Assembly: GCA_950295325.1 (NCBI GenBank)
Contig: OX485805.1
Location: 16,233,501 to 16,297,500 of the forward strand
DNA: 64,000 nt
Reading direction: 5' to 3'
Origin: Polytrichum commune
Taxonomy: Eukaryota > Streptophyta > Polytrichopsida > Polytrichales > Polytrichaceae
In this document: piece after piece, positions 1 to 9,876 of the stretch
Position numbering within the stretch: the first letter of the stretch is position 1
Layout: every line of letters starts with the position of its first letter
Notes under the pieces: generated by a model
What the model saw: the letters and a program-made list of their open reading frames with translations, nothing else
What the model was told of the DNA's origin: nothing
The model's database searches: none
Program-made: the position numbers and the translations under genes

Positions 1-532
1 TTCTGATCGGACATCATACAAGGAAGTTATGATGGTCTGAAGCTGCTGGGGGGGTTCTAGGCCCAGCAGCTAAAGGGAAATGTCCACTTGGCCCCAACTC
101 TTGGTAGAGAGACAAGAGGTTGGTTGACGGTGGGGTAGGGGCTCCGTGTAGAGTCCTAGAGGCTTATATGGGTGAGGTGGTGTGGCCTCACCCACCCGAG
201 GCCGAACGGCAAGGCCTCCATGGGCTTTGGCCTATTGTGAGGCCATAGTTGCCTAGTATGGTGCGGGTTGTTGTAGTGTTGCTCCGGCAACGCGATGATC
301 AACATAGGATTGGACTTCCATGGATGGAAGCCCACATTGGGGAAATGGGTTACCGATTAAGGGGTGAGTCCCGAAAGCAAAGTAGGAGGGTTGGTTCCCT
401 CCTATGAACTATTGGTCCGGGGTAAGAGGAGCTATCCATTAGCATGGCGGAATGCGAAGGGTTAGCGCTCGTAACCTTTGCTAGAAACGAAAATTGGCAA
501 GATTGTTAAGGGACCTAGCAAGGGTTGCGACA
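1..532 (+). repeat. 5' LTR of copy A, 3' part only
   Basis: It matches 13178-13709 with two differences seen by eye and ends in GGTTGCGACA, directly before the CG spacer and primer binding site. The first roughly 440 bp of the LTR lie outside the window. Confidence 0.95.
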
Positions 533-534
533 CG

Positions 535-546
535 TGGTATCAGAGC
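535..546 (+). promoter_or_regulatory. Primer binding site, initiator tRNA-Met
   Basis: TGGTATCAGAGC, two bases after the LTR, is the standard complement to the 3' end of plant initiator tRNA-Met used to start minus-strand DNA synthesis. It fixes the orientation of the family: LTRs run from TGTCGCGCACC to GGTTGCGACA. Confidence 0.95.
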
Positions 547-583
547 AGGGTTCCAATTTTTGAGCTAGCACTTTGAGGTAGAC

Positions 584-1436
584 ATGGCTATCAAAAATGC
601 GGGTTATGATGGTGAGCCCGGGGTTTCCAAAAGGTTGTGAGGCTCAAATTGGAACAAGGATCATGTGCAAGTGGATTTTGACCATACCATTGATTCTAAT
701 GCCAATGGTGGGGATGAGGGTGGATTCGGTGAGGAAAATGAAGGAGTGCTTTGAAAAGGCTCCCGCAAACCTCGAAAAGTATTCGGGGGCTAGAATACCG
801 AATGCACCCAAAACCTTGGAGGGCATTAATATTGGATTGAAATTCCAATTCGAAATGCTTAGAAGGTGGTGATGTTGAAATGAACTTGGGGCACATGAGG
901 CACGCGGGGGTCTCTTAAGGCGTATATGTGCGAATTTTACACCCAAATGAATGGTACATCTAGGATGGACGAGCTTTCTAAGAAATGCATCGTTTTAGGT
1001 GGGTTTCAAAACCGGGTGGTGAAAACCATGTTCAAGACCCCAAAGCTTCTTGAGGACGTAGTGCGAATCATAAAGATTTGAAGAGCATTGAAGCCAATGG
1101 TCCTAAGAAGAAGTTGGGCGGCACATCACCACAAAGTGGGTTTAGCCGAAAGAGGTCCCAAGGAAATGAGCGCAAGTAGTTTGGCCCATTATACCAAGGC
1201 AAATCATGCTAGCTCATGCCGCGGACGGAATGTGAGAAGGTGGCTTGGTGGTACCAAGCTAGATCATATTTGTGCCACGGACGGAGTGTTAAAAGTTGGC
1301 CTTGCGGACCAAGCCAAACTCATGGTGTTGCCGAGGACCAAATGTTAGACGATGGCTTTGTGGCCAAGGCTAGTAGCCTTAAGCCAAGGCCAACTATTTT
1401 ATACCTTGAGGCTCAAATGAATGGGACAAACGTCTA
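584..1436 (+). pseudogene. gag remnant of copy A
   Basis: The leader after the primer site opens a frame at ATG 584 that reads MAIKNAGYDGEPGVSKRL and stops at TGA 638-640. The same start and stop recur in the other copies. Further fragments follow in shifted frames, including a 91-codon frame at 597-872. No complete capsid domain can be read. The 3' part (about 1200-1345) contains a degenerate tandem repeat built on GCGGACGGAATGT, probably what is left of the Cys-rich nucleic-acid-binding end of Gag. The region is not translatable as it stands. Confidence 0.75.
1200..1345 (+). repeat. Degenerate ~60-bp tandem repeat in gag, copy A
   Basis: Units begin near GCCGCGGACGGAATGT (about 1218) and GCCACGGACGGAGTGT (about 1274), with a weaker third at about 1332. 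Each is followed by a G/T-rich stretch and an ACCAAG-type block. The array is longer in copies C and E. Confidence 0.7.
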
Positions 1437-1536
1437 ATGGGTTAACAAAAAGGCAAGCCATGCCTTCTTGAGCCCAAAACTCACAAGGGAGTTGGGACTT
1501 GCCGATTGATAGAGCGGGCAAGCCCGCCAAGGTGCG

Positions 1537-1836
1537 GTTTGGAAAGAACAACCGCATGAGACAAAGGAGGCCGCGATGCATGTAACCTTTCAATGTGGGA
1601 CATTGGATTTTTGTCAAAATTTCACACCAAGTGAAATAGATGAAATGCATGTCATTGTGAAGGCCACCTTCTTTGAAACTCACATGATAGATGTGAGGTG
1701 CAAGCCGGTGTGCTTGCGGTGCATTATGATGTGTCATAATGGCAAAGAATTCAAGTTCAAATTAACAAGGACTCCTATGGTAGGAGGACCTAAGTTGAAT
1801 TTGGTCTTAATGGACCGAATGAAAAAAATAAAAAAA
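1537..1836 (+). pseudogene. Protease-region remnant of copy A
   Basis: An 87-codon frame at 1576-1839 covers the C-terminal part of a retropepsin-like region, with blocks such as FQCGTLDFCQNFTP and FFETHMIDVRCKPVCL. In intact Ty3/gypsy elements this is the zone after the active-site Asp, around the IILGxxFL-type motif. The catalytic D[ST]G is not visible. The same fragment, with few changes, is present in copies B, C, D and E, always just upstream of the reverse transcriptase remnant, so its identity rests partly on position. Confidence 0.6.
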
Positions 1837-1845
1837 TAAAAAAAT

Positions 1846-3410
1846 AATGGTCGTGGTTCAATTGGAGCAACTCCAAGGAACATATGGGGAGGCTAGGAAA
1901 GATGGCCCTCCCCCAAACAACATTGGTGTGATGTTGGTGAGATACAAGGATGTATTCACCAATGTGTTGCCCAAAAAAAAATTACCGCCAAGGAGTGAAA
2001 AATAACTTTGCTCAACGAGAGATTGAGTTCTTGAGGTATGTGGTGACAAAGGAAGTTGGTGGACGAACATGAAGAATGTCAAGGCAATCCAAAAGGAGAA
2101 TTGGCCCTTGATTCAAAAAGGGCTTAGGTCATTTGTTGGCCTAGCCAATTAGTACCACCACTTCATTCGAGAGTTTTCTAAGGTTGCTAGGACCTTATTC
2201 AACTTATTGAGGAAAATGGCTATCCCAAAAGTGGGATAAGCCTTGTCACCAAGAATTTGGGGAGTTCAAAAACAAGTTCTCTTCGCCGCCCTTGCTTAAG
2301 TTCGCGGACTTTTGACAAACCTTTTGAGGTGCATAAGGGGGGGCGAGTGACTTTACCATTGGTGGATGTTCATGCAAGATGGATGGCCATTGTATATGAG
2401 AGCATGAAGCTCGATGGTTGTCCAGCCTTGTGCGACTTGTGAAAGAAATGGCTATCCCAAGAGTGGGTTGAGCCTTGTCTCCAAGTCTTTGGGGAGCTTA
2501 AGACCAAGTTCTCTTCGCCGCCCGTGCTCAAGTTTGCGAAATTTGACATACCTTTTGAGGTGCATACGGTGGCGAGTGACTTTACCATTGGCGGATGTTG
2601 ATCCAAGATGGATGCCCATTGCATATGGGAGCATTAAGCTTAAAGGTTGTCAAACCTTGTGCGACTTGTGAAAGAAATGGCTATCTGAAGAATGGGATGA
2701 GCCTTGCCCCAAAGTCTTTGGAGAGCTTAATACAAAGTTGTCTTTGCCACCCGTGTTCAAGTTCGCGGAGCTTGACAAACCTTTTGAGGTGCATACGGGG
2801 GGGCGAGTGACTTTTCCATTGGCGGATGGTTAATGTAAGATGGATGGCCATTGCATATGAGAGCATTAAGCTTGATGGTTATCCGACCTTATCCGATTTG
2901 TGGAAGAAATGGCTATCCCAAGAGTGGGATGATGTTTGGCACGAGTCTTTCGGGAGCTTGAGAGCAAGTGTTCTTAGATGCCCGTGCTCAAGTTCGAGGA
3001 GCTTGACAAACCTTTTGAGGTGCATACGGGGGTGAATAACTTTGCCAATGGCGGATTGTTGATGTAAAATGGATGGCCATTGCAATGGGAGCATGAAGCT
3101 CGATGGTTGTCAAAGAAGACAACCAACTCATTACAAAGAACTTCTTTGCCGTAGTGCATTGCTTGAAGATGTGGTGACACTATTTGGGATCGCACAAAGC
3201 AAAGGTCTACATGGACAATGTGTCCTAAAAGAATTTTGACATTCAAGCGCAAGTGAGCGCCAAGTCATTGCGGTGGCATGATAGTTTGGCGCTTATGAAG
3301 GTGGATTTGATCCACAAACCGGACCGTGGAAATGTGGTGCCGGATGCGCTAAGTAGACGGGAAGAGTTTCAAGCAATGAGAACCATCCAAACCTTGTGGC
3401 TAATGTGTGT
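1846..3410 (+). pseudogene. Reverse transcriptase/RNase H remnant of copy A
   Basis: The frame enters with a segment like the start of a Ty3/gypsy reverse transcriptase (block resembling DVFTNVLPKKLPPR near 1950-2000) and then jumps to a block resembling FAQREIEFLRYVV (about 2010-2045). In intact elements that block lies after the palm. The fingers and palm, including the YxDD active site, are absent. The thumb/connection start (VGLANHYHHFI type) and the RNase H start (KPFEVHTGASDF type) follow. The RNase H start is repeated four times in tandem (2214-3110), and the later RNase H part decays by 3400. Many stops and frame changes are present. Confidence 0.85.
2214..3110 (+). repeat. Four ~230-bp tandem copies of an RNase H segment, copy A
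   Basis: Units start at AAATGGCTATCC or a close variant at 2214, 2446, 2675 and 2907 (spacing 232, 229, 232 bp). Each encodes, in degraded form, a WLSQEWDEPC block, an SSPPVLKF block, a KPFEVHTGASDF block and a YESMKLDGC block. The last unit runs on into the rest of RNase H (RRQPTH-KEL). Because 229-232 is not a multiple of three, the duplications break the frame. Confidence 0.9.
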
Positions 3411-3419
3411 CGGCGAAGG

Positions 3420-3852
3420 AAACTTGTGATGTAAGATACGGGAGGGGTAAATTAACTACCCCAAAGCACAAAAGCTTTTAGGTGAGCTTCGCAAGAGCAA
3501 GGTGCTTAAAGAGGTTAAGTTGGTGGACGGATTGTTCAAGTGCAAGCAAAGTTGGGTGTATGTGCCACAAAGCAAGTTGAGGCTATTGGTTTTGAAGGAG
3601 GAATATGATAGTCCTATTGCCGGCCATAGAGGAGAAAAAGAAAACCACTATAGAATGGTGTCAAAGAGGTACCATTGGCGGTGCATAACGGAGGATATAA
3701 CCCACTTTGTGAAGGCGTGAATAAAGTGCCAAGTGAACTGAGCCTCTTATCAAAAGCAAGGCAGTTTCTTGCAACCGTTGCCTATCCCGTCGGCGCCATG
3801 GCATAGTATGTGCATGGACTGGATCACAAGTTTGCCGGAGTCACATGGGTAT
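3420..3852 (+). pseudogene. Integrase N-terminal remnant of copy A
   Basis: Conserved blocks of the Ty3/gypsy integrase zinc-binding domain are readable: GHRGEKENHYRMV and YHWRCITEDI, then HFVKA, a TGA (about 3718-3720), IKCQ, and PLPIPSAPWHSMCMDW. The TGA sits where the first Cys of the HHCC motif is expected, and the same stop is present in copies B, C, D and E. The region ends at the insertion point of copy B, inside the first part of the catalytic core, and continues at 10856. Confidence 0.9.
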
Positions 3853-4826
3853 TGTCGCAACCCTTGCTAGCCCTCCTTGACCATCTTGCCAATTTTCGTT
3901 TCTAGCAAAGGTTACGAGCGCTAACCATTCGCATTCCGCCATGCTAATGGATAGCTCCTCTTACCCCGGACCAATAGTTCATAGGAGGGAACCAACCCTC
4001 CTACTTTGCTTTCGGGACTCACCCCTTAATCGGTAACCCATTTCCCCAATGTGGACTTCCATCCATGGAAGTCCAATCCTATGTTGATCATCGCGTTGCC
4101 GGAGCAACACTACAACAACCCGAACCATACTAGGCAACTATGGCCTCACAATGGGCCAATGCCCATGGAGGCCGTGCCGTTCGGCCTCGGGTGGGTGAGG
4201 CCACACCACCTCACCCATATAAGCCTCTAGGACTTCACGCGGGGCCCCTACCCCACCGTCAACCAACCTCTTGTCTCTCTACCAAGAGTTGGGGCCAAGT
4301 GGACATTTTCCTTTAGCTGCTGGGCCTAGAACCCCCCCAGCAGCTTCAGACCATCATAACTTCCTTGTATGATGTCTGATCATAACAACCAACCACTCCA
4401 TCCTCATCTACGCTTCACGTAGATGCCGATGGACTCCTCACTTGCCCCATTCGGGCAAGTATTGAGGAAGTTATGCCTGTTTGAACCTTGGCAGTCCCGG
4501 GAATCCCTCCCAGGCACTGCTGTACCAGGGCGCTGTCCCGGGACAGCGCCCCACTCAAATGGCCATAACTCCTAGCTCACACCTCCGATTGAGGTGATCT
4601 TGAGCATTCTAGAATCACCACGCCATGAGCTACGCATAGCTCATGGCCTTACCCTCATGCCTCCTAGTCTCTGTGGGTGGGAGGCGTTCCCAACGCCCGG
4701 GGCCCTCACCCACACTAGGATCACTTGGGCCCTCTCACCAATGGCGCCACAAGTCCCGGGTGTCACTCCGGGGTCCCCCTTGTGCCCATGGTGTTTTGGG
4801 CACTCCTCATGGAGAGGTGCGCGACA
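3853..4826 (-). repeat. 3' LTR of copy B
   Basis: 974 bp, bounded by TGTCGC and GCGACA. It contains a perfect 24-bp palindrome at 4528-4551 (core CTGTCCCGGGACAG) and several shorter inverted repeats. Confidence 0.97.
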
Positions 4827-4841
4827 CTCACCCCCACCAAA
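4827..4841 (-). promoter_or_regulatory. Polypurine tract of copy B
   Basis: On the minus strand TTTGGTGGGGGTGAG abuts the 3' LTR. This is the expected primer for plus-strand DNA synthesis. The same tract precedes the 3' LTRs of A, C and E. Confidence 0.9.
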
Positions 4842-5625
4842 CGGAGTCGATGCCCTCATCGACTATACTCGTAGTCGGCACACCAATTCTCAAGTTGCCA
4901 TCCTCTATGGTGCGGCATTGTGTTTACCTTAGGGCGCGACCCCCACAATGCATCTTCAAATTTGGCATAGTCCCAAAGGTGTCGTTACTAGGTGGTCCGT
5001 TAGCGACCTTGGAACTCCTCCAAGGACCTAACCTACAATAGACCCACCTACTTTGAGACTCACTTGGGTTGCCCCTCCTTTGGGGCCTCCCCCGTTAGGC
5101 TCCACTAGCCTAACATGACACATCTAGGCGAGACCTCAACGCTTCCACTAAGTTGTCTCGGTTGCAACTCCGAGATGGCTTTCCATTGTTAAGCCACGCC
5201 TCGATCGCACGGGGGTGATGCCAAGTCCCGCCCGACTCGGTTCCCACTTTGCTCTTTCGAGACATGGGTTCATGACTCCCATGCGCCAACTCTCGTTAGC
5301 TCGCGGGTAGCACTTTTATGAGCACGCGCCATCACCTTGTCCCCGCCCGGACAAGCCCACAACTAAGAAGTTTCTTGGTTTTATCCAAGGCCCCTCCAAG
5401 CCATGGCCCCAATTACTCGGCTTACCCAACCTAGTTTGGCATGTCTATTCCCCCTCTTCCATTAACCAAGCACAAGTACAAGACTAGGACCTCATCTCAT
5501 ACTTTTCTCTTTGCACCACTAAAGTTTGGACTTTATTCCTTCAAGCCAAAGAACAAATACATGCTGTGGAGTAATTAGCCTCGAAGCTAAGTGTGCTACT
5601 AGCGTCTCTCCCCCACTAAAGGAGA
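4842..5625 (-). other. 3' noncoding region of copy B
   Basis: About 800 bp between the end of the chromodomain remnant and the polypurine tract, conserved in all copies and without a readable domain. It includes the stretch GGCATCACCCCCGTGCGATC, which also turns up as a small shard at 14070-14095. Confidence 0.8.
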
Positions 5626-7151
5626 TTGATGTCCTCATCAATGCCTACGCTTCATTTCATTGGAGTGTCTAGCCTTAGTTTCTTCAAAGTGCTTTACCAA
5701 TTCCTTGCCGTTCATCATGTCTCTTGCCGCTACCCAAACGGCTTCTTTCTCATGGTATCCTCACCATTTCACCAAGTACTTCTTTGTACATTTTCTTTCA
5801 TTTTTACTTGGGCTTCCTACACTTGAGGATGCCCTCCTACCTCATGTTCCAAATGACGTCCACAAGGTGGGGAGGTGGCCTAATCACTTGTTTGTGATCG
5901 GGCCACAAGGTGTCGTCCTTAAATCGTTTTAGGAATGAGACATGAAATGTGGGATGCACTTTGATCTTGGGCGGTAATTCCAACTTATATATGTCCTTGA
6001 ACACTTGTTCCACAATGGAAAACGGAGCTCCAATTTTGGACATGAACTTTGGAGTGAGGCCTTCCGGCTAGGTGAAGTTGTTCACATTCAACAACACCTT
6101 CTGGCCCACCTCATTCTCCACTTCGCGTCTTCCGGCATTGACTTGCACTCCGTAGCACCTTCGGGCTTTCTCCACCAACAACTTGGTCATCTCCAAGACT
6201 TGTTTACCATCCTTGGCCAAATCCTCACCATCTTGGTTAAACTCTAGTGTTCAATGTGCCCCCTCGAGAGCTAGGTTAATAGGTTGGAGCGCATCCACTC
6301 CATAAGCCACCACGAAAGACCACCCCTTGGTAGCCTAGTGCGTGGCTACATTGCAATTACACTCCGCTCGACCCACATAGTCCGCCCAATCTCCTTGGTC
6401 CGCCCCCACCAAGTTCCTCAAGTATTGCTTCAAGACTCCATTCACATGCTCCGCTTTCCCATTCATTTGGGAATGCAAGGCCGTGCTAAACCTTAGTTTC
6501 ATTCCGACCTCCTTAGAGAAATGCATTGAAAATGCACTTGTGAACTTTGGATCTTGATCCCACACAATCACTCTTGGCAACCCGTGGTGCCTCAACCATC
6601 CTTTGAGAAAAGGCTATGCGGTCTCCAACGCGGTGGCGGTTCCCACAATCGGCACCATGTGTGCCCACTTGGCAAACCGCTCTACCATCAACAAGATGGC
6701 ATCATACCCATGTGACTCCGGCAAACTTGTGATCAAGTCCATGCACATACTATGCCATGGCGCCGACGGGATAGGCAACGGTTGCAAGAAACCGCCTTGC
6801 TTTTGGTAAGAGGCTCGGTTCACTTTGCACTTTGATTCAAGCCTTCACAAAGTGGGCTATATCTTCCTTTATGCACCGCCAATGGTACCTCTTTGACACC
6901 ATTCTATGGCGGTTTTTTCTTTCTCCTCTATGGCCGGCAATAGGACTATCATATTCCTCCTTCAAAACCGATAGCCTCAACTTGCCTTGTGGCACATATA
7001 CCCGACTTTGTTTGCACTTGAACAATCCGTCCACCAACTTAACCTCTTTGAGCACCTTGCTCTTGCGAAGCTCACCTAAAAGCTTTTGTGCTTTTGGGGT
7101 AGTTAATTTACCCCTCCCGTATCTTGCATCACAAGTTTCCTTTGCCGGCAC
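5626..7151 (-). pseudogene. Integrase and chromodomain remnant of copy B
   Basis: Read right to left: zinc-binding region (7151-6837) with TGA in place of the first Cys of HHCC; catalytic core with the first Asp in SMCMDLITSLPE, the second in VWDQDPKFTS and the Glu in DG/NGKAEHVNG; then the C-terminal part with LELPPKIKVHPTFHVS; then a C-terminal chromodomain-like block (YLVKW, stop, GYHEKEAVWVAARDM). A TAG stop splits the core between the blocks ending ALETA and starting PFLKGW. The chromodomain places the family among chromoviruses; the exact clade (Galadriel-, Reina- or Tekay-like) cannot be fixed without a tree. Confidence 0.88.
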
Positions 7152-8470
7152 ACATTAGCCACAAGGTTTGGATGGTTCTCATTGCTTGGAACTCTTCCGG
7201 TCTACTTCGCGCATCCGGCACCACATTTCCACGGTCCGGTTTGTGGATTAAATCCACCTTCATAAGCGCCAAACTATCATGCCTCCGCAATGACTTGGCG
7301 TTCACTTATGCTTGTATGTCAAAATACTTTTAGGACACATTGTCCATGTAGACCTTTGCTTTGTGCGACCCCATATAATGTCGCCACATCTTCAAGCAAT
7401 GCACTACGGCAAAGAAGTTCTTTGTCATGAGTTGGTTGTCTTCTTTGACAACCATCGAGCTTCATGCTCCCATATGCAAAGGCCATCCATCTTACACAAA
7501 ATCCACCATTGGCAAAGTCATTCACCCCCGTATGCACCTCAAAAGGTTTGTCAAGCTCCGCGAACTTGAGCACGGGCGGCGAAGAGAACTTGCTCTTAAG
7601 CTCCCCAAAGACTTGGTGACAAGGCTCATCCCATTCTTGGGATAGCCATTTCTTTCACGAGTCACACAAGGTCGGACAATCATCGAGCTTCATGCTCCCA
7701 TATACAATGGTCATCCATCGTGCATCAACATCCACCAATGGTAAAGTCACTCGGCCCCGTATGCACCTCAAAAGGTTTGTCAAACTCCAAAAACTTGAGC
7801 ACGGGTGGCGAATAGAACTTGGTCTTAAGCTCCTCAAAGACTTGGTGGCACGGCTCATCCCACTCTTGGGATAGCCATTTCTTGCACAAGTTGGACAAGG
7901 TTGAACAACCATCAAGCTTCATGCTCTTATATGCAATGGCCATCCATTTTGCCTTAACATCCGCCAATGGTAAAGTCACCCGCCCCCGTATGCACCTCAA
8001 AGGTTTGCCAACTCCACGAACTTGAGCACGGGCGGCGAAGAGAACTTGGTCTTAAGCTTCCCGAAGGCTTTGTGGCAAGGCTCATCCCACTTTTGGGATA
8101 GCTATTTCCTCAATAAGTTGAGTAAGGTCTTAGCAACCTTAAAACAAATCTAGAATGAAGTGGTGGTAGTAGTTGGCTAGGACAACCAATGACCTAAGCC
8201 TTTTTTGAGTCAAGGGCCAATTCTCCTCTTGGATTGCCTTGACATTCTTCATGTTTGTCCACCAACTTCCTTAGTCACCACATGCCTCAAGAACTCAATT
8301 TCTTGTTGAGCAAAGTTATTTTTCACTCCTTGGCGGTAACTTTTGGGCAACACATTGGCGAATACATCATTGTATCTCACCAACATCCCACCAAAGTGGT
8401 TTAGGGGAGGCCCATCTTTCCTAGCCTCCCCATAAGTTCTATCGAGTTGCTCCAATTGAACGACGACCAT
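7152..8470 (-). pseudogene. Reverse transcriptase/RNase H remnant of copy B, three tandem units
   Basis: The architecture is as in copy A: an RT entry block (8480-8330), direct passage to the post-palm FAQQEIEFLRHVV block without any YxDD core, and tandem repeats of the RNase H start. Three units are visible on the minus strand, each starting at a GGATAGC(C/T)ATTT complement near 8107, 7880 and 7650. The later RNase H region (7570-7310) reads DGCQRRQPTHDKELLCR, equivalent to the TTHEKELLAV region of intact elements, and then decays. Confidence 0.85.
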
Positions 8471-8479
8471 TATGTTGGC

Positions 8480-8830
8480 CATTTTTCATTTGGTCCATTA
8501 AGACCAAATTCAACTTGGGTCCTCCTACCATAGGAGTCCTTATCAATTTGAACTTCATCTCTTTGCCATTATGACACATCATAATGCACGGCAAGCACAC
8601 CGGCTTGCACCTCACATCTATCATGTGAGTTTCAAAGAAGGCGGCCTTCACAATGACATGCATTTCATCTATTTCACATGGTGTGAAATTTTGACAAAAT
8701 TCCAATGTCCCACATTGAAAGGTTACATGCATCGCGGCCTCCTTTGTCTCATGCGGTTCGCCCTTTCCAAACCGCACCTTGGTGGGCTTCACCACTCTAC
8801 CAATCGGCAAACCCCAACTCCCTTGTGAGC
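8480..8830 (-). pseudogene. Protease-region remnant of copy B
   Basis: The longest intact frame (123 codons, 8810-8439) has the same FETHMIDVRCKPVCL and KFKLIRTPMVGGPKLN blocks as the other copies and continues into the RT entry. No protease active-site motif is visible. Confidence 0.6.
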
Positions 8831-8929
8831 TTTGGGGTCATGAAAGAGTCCATTGCCTCTTTGTCAACTCATGAGACATATCTCCGATTACTTGAGCCTC
8901 AAGGTATAAAAGACTTGGCCTTGGCTTAA

Positions 8930-9830
8930 GGCTATTAGCCTTGGCCACAATGCCATAGTCTAACATTCGGTCCACGGCAACAATATGTTTTGGCTTGGTC
9001 CGCAAAGCCAACTTTTAACATCCCGTCCGCGGCACAAATATGTTCTAGCTTGGTACCACCAATTCACATTGTAACATTCCGTCCGCGGCCCAAACATTAT
9101 ATGGATTAGTAGCATAAAACCAACTTCTAACATTCCGCATACGGCACAAATATGATTTGGCTTGGTACCACAAAGCCACCTTCCACATTGTGTCCGCGAA
9201 ACGAGCATGATTTGCCTTGGTATAACGGCCACACTACTTATGCCCATTTCCTTGAGACCTCTTTCGGCTAAACCCACTTCATGGTGGTACGCCGTCGAAT
9301 TTCTTTTTAGGACCATCGACTTCAATGTTCTTCAAATCTTAAAGATTCCCGATACGTCCTCAAGAAGCTTTGGGGACTCGGACATGGAATTCACCACCCG
9401 CTTTTGAATTCCCACCTAAAACGATGCATGTCTCACAAGGTCGTCCATTTTAGGTGTATCCTTCACTTGTGCGTTTGAATAGCGCACATAGGCCTTAAGA
9501 GGGCCCGGGTGCCTCATTTGCACCAATTCCAACATCACCACCTTTTAAGCATTTCAAATTGGAATTTCAATCCAAAATTAATACCCTCCAAGGTTTAAGG
9601 TGCATTCGGTATTCTAGGCCCCAAATACTTTTGGAGGTTTGTGGGAGCCCTTTTCAAAGCACTCCTTCATTTTCCTTACCGAATCCACCTTAGTGCCCAC
9701 CATTGTCATTAGAACCAATGGTATGGTCAAACTCCACTTGCACATGATCCTTGTTCCAATTTAAGCCTCACAACCTTTTGGAAACCACGGGCTCACCATC
9801 ACAACCTGCATTCTTTGATAGCCATGTTTC
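8930..9830 (-). pseudogene. gag remnant of copy B with tandem array
   Basis: The minus-strand leader and gag start lie near 9830-9560. The GCGGACGG-type tandem array runs from about 9195 to 8960 with four to five degenerate ~60-bp units. The first frame is broken as in the other copies; a 121-codon shifted frame (9325-8960) reads through the array. Confidence 0.7.
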
Positions 9831-9862
9831 CCTCAAAGTGCGAGCTCAAAATTTGGAACCCT

Positions 9863-9874
9863 GCTCTGATACCA
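9863..9874 (-). promoter_or_regulatory. Primer binding site of copy B
   Basis: Complement of TGGTATCAGAGC, separated by two bases from the 5' LTR at 9877-10850. Confidence 0.95.
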
Positions 9875-9876
9875 CG

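Noticed and set aside
535-546. TGGTATCAGAGC segments as possible tRNA gene fragments
   Set aside because: They are short primer binding sites at fixed distance from LTRs; no cloverleaf is present.
597-872. 91-codon frame in gag of copies A and of the 16643 fragment as an intact small gene
   Set aside because: It is in another frame than the gag start and not conserved in length in C and E; treated as part of the decayed gag.
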